Positions 27,811-34,878 of a stretch of DNA of 64,000 nt are shown piece after piece. Below the pieces are notes generated by a model, which ran no database searches, had not been told where the DNA came from, and saw only the letters and a program-made list of their open reading frames with translations. The DNA is from Limnohabitans lacus. Its GTDB lineage: Bacteria; Pseudomonadota; Gammaproteobacteria; Burkholderiales; Burkholderiaceae_C. Position 1 is the stretch's first letter; each line of letters begins with the position of its first letter. The stretch is taken from the NCBI RefSeq assembly GCF_030053395.1, contig NZ_JASGBH010000008.1, positions 62,001 to 126,000 on the forward strand. The letters are read 5' to 3'. The translations under genes were made by a program, and so were the position numbers.

Positions 27811-28293
27811 ATGAACAAGCGCGCAACACCCACCCCCTCCGCAACGGCCAGCGATGCGCTGGACCGCACGCTCACCTACCGCCTGCACCTGCTGCACAAG
27901 CTGACCGATGCGGACAGCCAAGGCGCTTATCCCGAACACACCGGTTTGTCGCTCAGCGATGGGCGCTGTCTGGCCACGATTGGCCACTTCGAGCCCTTGT
28001 CGGTCAAGGACTTGGCGGCGCAAGCCAACTTGAACAAAGGCCAAGCCAGCCGAGCGGCGCAAGCCCTGGTGGACCAAGGCCTGGTGCGCAAGGAAGACCG
28101 ACCCGATGACGGCCGAGGCGTGGTGCTGAGCCTGACGCCTGCAGGGCTCAAGCTGTTCAAACGCACCATGCAGCTGATTGCCCAGCGCAACGACGAGATT
28201 TTTGGCTGCCTGAACGCCCGCGAACAAGCCACGCTCAGCGCTCTGTTTGACCGACTGATCGCCCACGCCCGCCCGCAGGGCCAAGCCGACTGA
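27811..28293 (+). CDS. MarR-family transcriptional regulator
   Basis: A 160-residue protein with the MarR winged helix: LSLSDGRCLATIGHFEPLSVKDLAAQANLNKGQASRAAQALVDQGLVRKEDRPDDGRGVVLSLTPAGLKL. It starts an apparent operon with a FAD monooxygenase (15 bases on), a DUF2783 protein and, after a gap, a Bug-type binding protein. This suggests control by an aromatic ligand. ATG 27811 fits the predicted promoter; an in-frame ATG at 27799 would leave only a few leader bases. Confidence 0.88.
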   Translation: MNKRATPTPSATASDALDRTLTYRLHLLHKLTDADSQGAYPEHTGLSLSDGRCLATIGHFEPLSVKDLAAQANLNKGQASRAAQALVDQGLVRKEDRPDDGRGVVLSLTPAGLKLFKRTMQLIAQRNDEIFGCLNAREQATLSALFDRLIAHARPQGQAD

Positions 28294-28308
28294 ATTTCTG
28301 GAGTCCCC

Positions 28309-30000
28309 ATGCACCAACCCGCCACCGAAGCGAGGCCTTCGATTTACTACACCTACGAGGTGTTCAAGCCCTGGCTGCCTTCGCAACACCCCGAGCAGCC
28401 GCGCCACCGGGTGGCGATCGCAGGCTCTGGCCCCGCCGGCATGGTGACTGCACTGGAGTTGGCGCGACACGGCGTGCCCAGTGTGGTGTTGACGTCGGAG
28501 TTGCAGTTCTCGCAAGGCAGCCGGGCGATTTGCTTCACGCGCCGCTCGATGGAGATCCTGCAGCAAGTGGGCGTGGCAGATCGCATGACCGAAGGTGGTC
28601 TGCCCTGGCGCTTTGGCAATTCGTTTTACCGGGGCCAGCGCGTGTTCCGCATGGAAGCGCCTCACGACCCGGATGACCGTTTTTTTCCGATCATCAATGT
28701 GCAGCAGCAGTTCATGGAGGAGTACCTGCACGACGCTTGCAAGGCCAACCCATTGATCGATTTTCGCTGGGGCAACAAGGTCAACGCCGTGGTGCAAAAG
28801 GACGGCTTTGCCGAAGTGGAAGTGGACACGCCCGAAGGCCCTTGCACCCTCGAGACCGACTGGCTGATCGCCGCCGACGGCGGGCGCTCGGGCATCCGAA
28901 GCGCCATGAATTTGCAGATGGAAGGCGCGTCTTACGAAGGCTTTTTCGTGATCGCCGACATCGAAATCGATTTGCCCTTTCCGACCGAGCGACTGGCGTA
29001 CTTTGACCCCGAGTGGAACCCCGGCAACACCATCTTGATGCACCGCGAACCCAACGGCATTTGGCGTGTGGACTACCAGCTGCCCTCGGGCGAAACGCCC
29101 GAAGAAGCGCTGCGCCCCGAATCGCTCAAGGCCCGCATCGACGCGCAATTGGCCATGATCGGCCACGCGGGCACACCTTGGAAAATGGACTGGTCGTCGG
29201 TGTATTCGGCCCGCACACTCACCCTTCCCGACTTTGTGCATGGCAGCGTGATCTTCACTGGCGATGCGGCGCACCTCTTGCCCATCTTTGGTGTGCGCGG
29301 GGCCAACACGGCCTTTCAAGATGCGCAGTCGCTGGGCTGGCACTTGGCCTGCGTGGTCAAAGGCCTGGCCGGGCCCAGTCTGCTGAAAAACCACAGCACC
29401 GAACGCGTGGGCGCGGCCCGCGAAATCATCACCGAAGCGGGCAAGAGCACGCGCTTCATGGCCCCACCCAGTGCGGGCTTTCGGCTGCTGCGCGATGCGG
29501 TGCTGTCGCTGTCCCTCACGCAAGACTTTGTGCGACCGCTGTACCACTGGCGCACCTCGCGTCCGCACGAGTACACCCACTCCAAGCTCAACAGCCAGGA
29601 CGATGACAACGCCTTGTTCAAGGCCGGCCCGGCACACGGCGCACCGCCTCAAAACGTGCGCCTGGGCGACGACGATTTCTTGCTCGACCACCTGGGTGGC
29701 GGCTTTGATTTGCTGTATTTCACCGATGCACAGGCGCTGCCCGCAGCGCTGATGCATGTGATCGAGGCGGCCCGTACCCAAGGCATGCCGATCCAAGTGA
29801 TCGCCGTCGGCGCGACACAAACCGTGCAAGGCGCAGACCAAACCCTGCCCGATGCCGACGGCCACTTGCGCCAGCGCTATGGCGTGCCAGGCCAGGGCGC
29901 GGCTTATTTGCTGCGACCCGACCAACACATTTGCGCCCGCTGGCTCACGCTGGACGCCACACGCTTGCAATCAGCCCTGTGCACCGCCTTGCCGCAATAA
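28309..30000 (+). CDS. FAD-dependent aromatic monooxygenase (PheA/MhpA-like flavoprotein hydroxylase)
   Basis: A 563-residue protein. The N-terminal Rossmann fingerprint is VAIAGSGPAGMVTALELARHG (about residues 35-55). The second FAD motif is FTGDAAHLLPIFGVRGANTAFQDAQSLGWHLA, typical of class A flavoprotein hydroxylases. A mid-sequence DWLIAADGGRSGIR is the DG motif that binds both FAD and NAD(P)H. The C-terminal thioredoxin-like extension seen in phenol-type hydroxylases appears present (LLRPDQHICARW). It probably hydroxylates a phenolic ring. The DUF2783 gene nine bases downstream is a recurring companion of such enzymes. Confidence 0.87.
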   Translation: MHQPATEARPSIYYTYEVFKPWLPSQHPEQPRHRVAIAGSGPAGMVTALELARHGVPSVVLTSELQFSQGSRAICFTRRSMEILQQVGVADRMTEGGLPWRFGNSFYRGQRVFRMEAPHDPDDRFFPIINVQQQFMEEYLHDACKANPLIDFRWGNKVNAVVQKDGFAEVEVDTPEGPCTLETDWLIAADGGRSGIRSAMNLQMEGASYEGFFVIADIEIDLPFPTERLAYFDPEWNPGNTILMHREPNGIWRVDYQLPSGETPEEALRPESLKARIDAQLAMIGHAGTPWKMDWSSVYSARTLTLPDFVHGSVIFTGDAAHLLPIFGVRGANTAFQDAQSLGWHLACVVKGLAGPSLLKNHSTERVGAAREIITEAGKSTRFMAPPSAGFRLLRDAVLSLSLTQDFVRPLYHWRTSRPHEYTHSKLNSQDDDNALFKAGPAHGAPPQNVRLGDDDFLLDHLGGGFDLLYFTDAQALPAALMHVIEAARTQGMPIQVIAVGATQTVQGADQTLPDADGHLRQRYGVPGQGAAYLLRPDQHICARWLTLDATRLQSALCTALPQ

Positions 30001-30009
30001 GGAATCACC

Positions 30010-30198
30010 ATGTCAGACAAAGTCCTCACCATCGACGGCCTCGAAACCGTCTACGACGCCCTGGCCACCGCGATTGACCAGGCCGGCCCCGAGAAAGCGC
30101 AACTGTTTTTGGTCAAGCTCGCCTTGCTCAATGCCAAGGCATTGGGCGACGCATCGCTGGTGCAGCAGCAAATCGCCACGGCCTTGCTGGATTTGTAG
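30010..30198 (+). CDS. DUF2783-family small protein
   Basis: A 62-residue acidic protein: LTIDGLETVYDALATAIDQAGPEKAQLFLVKLALLNAKALGD. It matches the small DUF2783 proteins often encoded next to FAD monooxygenases; the role is unknown. It starts nine bases after the monooxygenase stop and is translated as part of the same unit. Confidence 0.78.
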   Translation: MSDKVLTIDGLETVYDALATAIDQAGPEKAQLFLVKLALLNAKALGDASLVQQQIATALLDL

Positions 30199-30231
30199 CT
30201 CAGCGCTTCCAGTCCGGCAGTGTCGCCACGC

Positions 30232-30254
30232 AGATCGACGCTTCAGCGCCGACA
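30232..30254 (-). repeat. Degenerate REP-like hairpin
   Basis: The minus strand reads TGTCGGCGCTGAAGCGTCGA followed by TCT. It is an imperfect hairpin resembling the copies at 22791 and 31295-31420, with several mismatches. It lies between the DUF2783 gene and the Bug gene. Confidence 0.4.
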
Positions 30255-30302
30255 GCTTCAAGTGATAAATTCGGCAAATACTTTTTGCCAACGGAGCACA
30301 CC

Positions 30303-31274
30303 ATGACTTTCTTCACCCCCACCCGCCGTCGCCTGGTTCAGGCCCTGGCCGCTTCCAGCCTGCTGCTGGGCAGCCTGGCGCAAGCCGACACCACCATCAA
30401 GCTGATGGTGGGCTTTCCCCCTGGCGGCGGCACCGATGCCATCGCCCGTTTGCTGGCCGACAAGCTCAAAGAGCCGCTGGGTGCCAACGTGATCGTCGAA
30501 AACAAGGCCGGTGCCGGTGGCCAAATCGCCGCGCAAGCCCTGAAGGCCGCACCTGCCGACGGCACGGTGCTGTTCCTGTCGCACGACCACACCATCTCGA
30601 TCCTGCCGCAAGTGGTGAAGAACCCCGGCTTCAACCCCGCACAAGACTTCGCGCCTGTGGCCGGTTTTGCGACCTTTGTGAACGGCCTGGCCGTGTCGGG
30701 CGGAACACCGGCCAAATCGTTCAACGAGTACGTGGCCTGGGTCAAAACCAAGGGCAAAGACACGGTGGGCGTGCCCGCGCCCGCCTCGGTGCCTGAATTT
30801 TTGGTCAAAGTGATCGGCGAGAAATACAAGCTCGACCTGGCCGCTGCGCCCTATCGCGGCAGCGCCCCCATGATGGCCGACATGCTGGGCAACCAGATCG
30901 CCGCTGGCGTGGCCTCGGTGCCCGACTTCATTGAAAACCACAAGGCGGGCAAAGTCCGCATGGTCGCCTTGCTGGGCAAAGACCGCCAGGCCCTCTTGCC
31001 CGATGTGCCCACCTTTGCCGAGCTGGGTTTGAGCGGTTTTGAAGACCTGCCCTACTACGGTATCTTCGCGCCTGCAGGCACTCCCAAAGCCGTGATCGAC
31101 CGCACCTCGGACGCTGTGGCCAAGGTGTTGGCGCAAGCCGATGTGAAAGAGCGCCTGACCGCCATGGGCCTCACAGTGGGTCACATGACGCCTCAGCAAT
31201 TGGGCAACCGCGAAAAGGCCTACACCGCCACCTGGGCACGCATCATCAAGGCCAGCGGTTTTCAGGCGCAGTAA
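30303..31274 (+). CDS. Bug/TctC-family tripartite tricarboxylate transporter substrate-binding protein
   Basis: A 323-residue protein with a signal peptide (residues 1-26, cleavage near LAQA). Bug motifs are present: LMVGFPPGGGTDAIARLLADKL, VENKAGAGGQIAAQALKAAPADG and PYYGIFAPAGTPKAVIDR. It binds a carboxylate in the periplasm for uptake or sensing. No TctA/TctB membrane genes are adjacent, which is common for Bug proteins in Burkholderiales. The ATG at 30303 has a GGAG-type site upstream. It probably acts with the hydroxylase operon in aromatic or organic acid use (inference). Confidence 0.9.
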   Translation: MTFFTPTRRRLVQALAASSLLLGSLAQADTTIKLMVGFPPGGGTDAIARLLADKLKEPLGANVIVENKAGAGGQIAAQALKAAPADGTVLFLSHDHTISILPQVVKNPGFNPAQDFAPVAGFATFVNGLAVSGGTPAKSFNEYVAWVKTKGKDTVGVPAPASVPEFLVKVIGEKYKLDLAAAPYRGSAPMMADMLGNQIAAGVASVPDFIENHKAGKVRMVALLGKDRQALLPDVPTFAELGLSGFEDLPYYGIFAPAGTPKAVIDRTSDAVAKVLAQADVKERLTAMGLTVGHMTPQQLGNREKAYTATWARIIKASGFQAQ

Positions 31275-31294
31275 AGCGATTCGTCAGGGGACGC

Positions 31295-31331
31295 CTTGTC
31301 GGGGCTAAAGCCGCCGACCTACGGGGACAAC
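31295..31331 (+). repeat. REP-like repeat, copy 1
   Basis: It begins CTTGTCGGGGCTAAAGCCGC and ends GGACAAC. The core can fold as GTCGG/CCGAC plus GGCT/AGCC. It is nearly identical to copy 2, whose start lies 55 bases later. Confidence 0.75.
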
Positions 31332-31349
31332 TGGTGGTTTCTGCGAGGA

Positions 31350-31386
31350 CTTGTCGGGGGTAAAGCCGCCGACCTGCGGGAACAAC
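31350..31386 (+). repeat. REP-like repeat, copy 2
   Basis: Same length and orientation as copy 1, with only a few substitutions (GGGGG before TAAAGCC, CTGCGGG in place of CTACGGG). Confidence 0.75.
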
Positions 31387-31394
31387 TTGTCTCT

Positions 31395-31420
31395 TGTAGG
31401 TCGGAGCTTCAGCTCCGACA
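31395..31420 (-). repeat. REP-like repeat, copy 3 (inverted)
   Basis: The minus strand reads TGTCGGAGCTGAAGCTCCGA then CCTACA. It is a cleaner hairpin of the same family in opposite orientation, ending four bases before the stop codon of the gene at 31424. Together with copies 1 and 2 it forms a BIME-like cluster. Confidence 0.75.
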
Positions 31421-31423
31421 TGG

Positions 31424-33235
31424 TCACCAGGTATCGATCGCCAAGTACCCCGCAGCGGGCGCCATGCGGCCCGATTGCAAACCCGCCACCAACCAGGTGC
31501 GGGTCTCAGCCGGGTCGATGACGGCATCGATCTCGAGCGTGGTCGCCATGTTGATCGCGCTGCCGTTGTCGTATTGCTGGGCCAGCAAACGCTCAAACAA
31601 GGCCTCGCGCTCGGGGCCTTCGGGCACGGCCTCCAGCTCTTTGCGGTAACCCAAGCGCACCGCGCCTTCCAGGCCCATGGCGCCAAACTCGCCGGTGGGC
31701 CAAGCCACATTGCACAGCGGCTCGTGAAAGCCGCCCGCCGTCATGGCCATCGCGCCCAGGCCATAGCCCTTGCGCAAGACCACGCTCAGATAAGGCACCC
31801 GCAAATGGGCTGCCGCGATGAACATGCGAGAGACATGCCGCACCTGGGCTTTTTCTTCCATGTCCGGCCCCACCATGAAGCCGGGGGTGTCCACCAAACT
31901 CACGATGGGCAGGCCATGCGCGTTGCACAGCTGCATGAACCGCGCCGCTTTGTCGGCGGCATCGGCGTCGATCGCGCCACCCAGGTGCGCGGGGTTGTTG
32001 GCCATCATGCCCACGGGCCGGCCTTCGATGCGGCACAAAGCGGTGTGGATGCCCGCGCCAAAACCGGTGCGCAGCATGAGCAGGCTGCCCACGTCGGCGA
32101 TGCCCTGCATGGCCGTGCGGGTGTCGTACACACGCAAACGGTTCTCGGGCACCACTAGGCGCAAGGCCTCAGCCGGTGAGGCTTGCCAGTCGGACTGGGC
32201 CCCCTGAAAGAACGACAGGTACTGCCGCGCAGCCGCCACGGCCTGCGCTTCGTCGTCCACCAGCACATCGATCACCCCATTGGCATGCTGCACACCACTC
32301 GGGCCAATTTGCTCGGGCTTGAAGACGCCCAAGCCTCCGCCTTCGACCATGGCCGGCCCCCCCATGCCGATGTTGCTGTCCTTCGTGGCAATGACCACAT
32401 CACAGCAACCGAGGAAAGCCGCGTTGCCCGCAAAGCAGCGCCCCGCCACCACGCCCACCACCGGCACGCGGCCATTGAGACGGGCAAACGCAGCGAAGGT
32501 CGTGAGGTTGAGTCCGGCCACGATGGCCACGTCCACATCGCCGGGTCGGCCACCGCCGCCTTCGGCAAACAGCACCACCGGCAAATTGTTTTGCAGCGCG
32601 ATGCCCAGCATGCGGTCGGTCTTTTGGTGGTTGCGCATGCCTTGCGTGCCGGCCAGCACCGTCGCGTCGTAGGCCATGATCACCACTCGCTGGCCCTGGA
32701 CCTGGCCGATGCCGGTGACCATGCCATCGGCCGGGGTGTTGCGCATGAGGTCCTCGGCCGAGCGGCGACGGCTTTGCGCGGCCACGGCCAGAGCGCCGTA
32801 TTCCACGAAGCTGCCCGCATCGCACAGGTCGGTGATGTTTTCACGCGCGGTGCGCAGGCCCAGCGCATGGCGCTTGGCCACGGCCTCGGGGCGCTGGGCG
32901 TCTTGCGTGAAGGCCAAGCGCGTTTGCAATTTTTGCAGGTCGGCCCGCACGGCGTGGGCGTCGGCCACCAGTGCAGCACCCGCTGGCGTGGCCACAGGGG
33001 CTGCGGGTGCCACAGCGCCCAAGGGGCTCAGGGTGCCCAGCACATCGGCTTCGTTGACCGTCTCGCCCGCCTGAAAAAAAGCCTCGCCCATCTGGCCCGC
33101 TTCAGGGGCGCGGATTTCGTGCTCCATCTTCATGGCTTCGACAATGACCAACACATCGCCTGCAGCCACAGCGTCGCCCGACACAACGAGCCATTGCACC
33201 ACTTGTGCCTGGAGGGGGGATCGGATGTTTTGCAT
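31424..33235 (-). CDS. Biotinyl domain fused to acyl-CoA carboxyltransferase (both CT halves)
   Basis: A 603-residue protein. Residues 1-70 are a biotin carboxyl carrier domain with the biotinylation site EAMKMEHE (Lys36). After an Ala/Pro linker come the carboxyltransferase N-domain (DGMVTGIGQVQGQRVVIMAYD, GRCFAGNAAFLGCCDVVIATKDSNIGMGGPAM) and C-domain (VSLVDTPGFMVGPDMEEKAQ, KGYGLGAMAM, FGAMGLEGAVRLGYRKEL). It would transfer CO2 from its own carboxybiotin to an acyl-CoA. No biotin carboxylase gene adjoins it, so that step must come from elsewhere. ATG 33235 gives a typical biotinyl-domain start; an in-frame GTG at 33259 is an alternative. Confidence 0.85.
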   Translation of the reverse strand: MQNIRSPLQAQVVQWLVVSGDAVAAGDVLVIVEAMKMEHEIRAPEAGQMGEAFFQAGETVNEADVLGTLSPLGAVAPAAPVATPAGAALVADAHAVRADLQKLQTRLAFTQDAQRPEAVAKRHALGLRTARENITDLCDAGSFVEYGALAVAAQSRRRSAEDLMRNTPADGMVTGIGQVQGQRVVIMAYDATVLAGTQGMRNHQKTDRMLGIALQNNLPVVLFAEGGGGRPGDVDVAIVAGLNLTTFAAFARLNGRVPVVGVVAGRCFAGNAAFLGCCDVVIATKDSNIGMGGPAMVEGGGLGVFKPEQIGPSGVQHANGVIDVLVDDEAQAVAAARQYLSFFQGAQSDWQASPAEALRLVVPENRLRVYDTRTAMQGIADVGSLLMLRTGFGAGIHTALCRIEGRPVGMMANNPAHLGGAIDADAADKAARFMQLCNAHGLPIVSLVDTPGFMVGPDMEEKAQVRHVSRMFIAAAHLRVPYLSVVLRKGYGLGAMAMTAGGFHEPLCNVAWPTGEFGAMGLEGAVRLGYRKELEAVPEGPEREALFERLLAQQYDNGSAINMATTLEIDAVIDPAETRTWLVAGLQSGRMAPAAGYLAIDTW

Positions 33236-33535
33236 CCGTCCATTGTGAGGTCCTCGCACGGCGGACGTTCGTCAAGCATGAGACACAACCTGTGTTGCCT
33301 GGTCGGGGTTTTGGGCGTTCGGACCATCCAATCGCGCAAAACGCTTTGAATGTGCCAGCGGCTCTTTTATCTGTTCGTATTTTGCAAGTCACTGGCAAAA
33401 CGACTCGATATACGCCAATTGGCTGATTTACAAGCGTCTTTTTGTCTCGAAAATTTCAGTTTTCACGCAGTTGGCAAATAGCAATCAATGCATCAAATTG
33501 CTCCGCAAAAACCATTTTTGGCGTTTTTGCCCTTT
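33236..33535. other. AT-rich intergenic region upstream of the type I secretion operon
   Basis: About 300 bases without a convincing gene, much richer in A and T after about 33340. TTGCAA at 33382 and GATATA at 33407 are 19 bases apart and could be a weak plus-strand promoter. An in-frame ATG at 33488 could extend the TolC-like gene by 16 residues. No repeat or clear operator was found. Confidence 0.4.
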
Positions 33536-34873
33536 ATGAACCACGCAACGCGCAAGCCTTCCCAAAGGTCTTTGCTGTTGTGGGCCATGGCATTTGTGAC
33601 AGCACCAGGCGCAGCACAAACTTTGCCTCAAGTGGTGGAGCGTGCTTTACAAGCTTATCCATCCATTCAGTCCGCCATTGCCAAAGTCAATGCATCACGC
33701 GCGGACATTGACAAAGCACGAAGTGCCCACCAACCTCAGATTGGACTGACAGCGTCTAGCAATCAATATGCGTCTGGCTCTGTCCCTTCTGCCATTGGCC
33801 GGACCAGTGTTTCTCCAACTGCCAAATTGAATTTGTGGTCTGGCGGGCGCATTGAAGCCGAGGCCACCCGCGCTGAGGCACTCACACGCGCAGCCGAGTT
33901 TCAACGTGACGGCACGCTTGACGATGTCGCTCAGCAAGCTTGTGAGGCTTACCTGAATTGGGACAAAACGGCCGATTTATACAGTCTGGCAGTGCGTAAC
34001 GTGAACTCGCACCGCGAGACACTGGAAGACATTCAAAAAATTGCTCAAGTCGACACCGGCCGTCGAATCGACTATGAGCAGGCGCTGGTCCGCATGGAGA
34101 ACGCAACTTTGGCATTGCAACAACGCAAAGCGGATTTGACGCAAGCCATGCAGAAACTTCGCCGCTTCTGGCCCGATGAGATGGATGCCAGGCCTGTGGG
34201 TTTGGATGCCGTGGTGTCTGAAAACGGCGTGCTGGGACAAATTCCCATGAGCATGGCTTCTGCCATGGATCGTGTCACGGATGATCTGCCGATGGTTGCC
34301 CAAGCTCGGGCTCAGGTACAGGCCGCCGAAGCAGCTGTCAAAGTGGCCAAAGGGCAATACTGGCCATCGGTGGATGCCGCCATGTCGCGTCAATTCAACA
34401 CCAATACATTGCGCTTTGAGACGTTCTCACAGCTGCAATTGAATGCACCGCTGTACACCGGCGGCGCGACATCGGCTTTGATTGAGAGCGCCTTGGGGCA
34501 GCTCAAAGCCACACAATTTTCGCTGGATGAAGCCCGCTTGATCGCCCGCGAAAAAGCCGGCTTGGCCTGGCAGGAATGGGCGTCTGCGCGCGCTCGTTCA
34601 TCGGTTGGCAGCGCACAGTCTGATGTGGGCGACAAGTTAGTCGAAGGCTATCGCCAGCAGTTTCGCGTTGCAAGGCGATCCTTGCTCGATCTGTTGAACA
34701 TCCAGGCTGATTCTTTCAATTACCGCAGTGCGGCACGCGCTGCATTCCATGATGAGCGTCTGTCGCGCGTTCGCTTGTTGGCCGCCACAGGCGACTTGGC
34801 CCGCCGTTTTTCTTCTGAGCCAGGGCGCATCGCGTCGCCCAGCAACAACGGATCTCTTGATGCCAAGAATTGA
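33536..34873 (+). CDS. TolC-family outer-membrane efflux/secretion protein
   Basis: A 445-residue protein. The signal peptide is MNHATRKPSQRSLLLWAMAF followed by cleavage near GAAQ. Two homologous helical repeats follow, typical of TolC: LPQVVERALQAYPSIQSA in the first, LNAPLYTGGATSALIESALGQL and YRQQFRVARRSLLDLLNIQADSFN in the second. It forms the outer-membrane channel of the type I secretion system encoded by the next two genes. ATG 33536 is chosen for the signal peptide; ATG 33488 is possible. No good Shine-Dalgarno sequence is seen for either. Base composition is more AT-rich than upstream genes. Confidence 0.88.
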   Translation: MNHATRKPSQRSLLLWAMAFVTAPGAAQTLPQVVERALQAYPSIQSAIAKVNASRADIDKARSAHQPQIGLTASSNQYASGSVPSAIGRTSVSPTAKLNLWSGGRIEAEATRAEALTRAAEFQRDGTLDDVAQQACEAYLNWDKTADLYSLAVRNVNSHRETLEDIQKIAQVDTGRRIDYEQALVRMENATLALQQRKADLTQAMQKLRRFWPDEMDARPVGLDAVVSENGVLGQIPMSMASAMDRVTDDLPMVAQARAQVQAAEAAVKVAKGQYWPSVDAAMSRQFNTNTLRFETFSQLQLNAPLYTGGATSALIESALGQLKATQFSLDEARLIAREKAGLAWQEWASARARSSVGSAQSDVGDKLVEGYRQQFRVARRSLLDLLNIQADSFNYRSAARAAFHDERLSRVRLLAATGDLARRFSSEPGRIASPSNNGSLDAKN

Positions 34874-34878
34874 TACCC

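Noticed and set aside
27781-29970. A 729-codon minus-strand open frame opposite the MarR and monooxygenase genes
   Set aside because: It crosses two real genes and their gap, shows Arg/Gly/Ala/His-rich low-complexity sequence and no recognisable fold.
31295-31420. Possible CRISPR array
   Set aside because: Only two direct copies plus one inverted copy exist, the unit is itself a hairpin, spacing is short and no cas genes are near. A REP-like element fits better.
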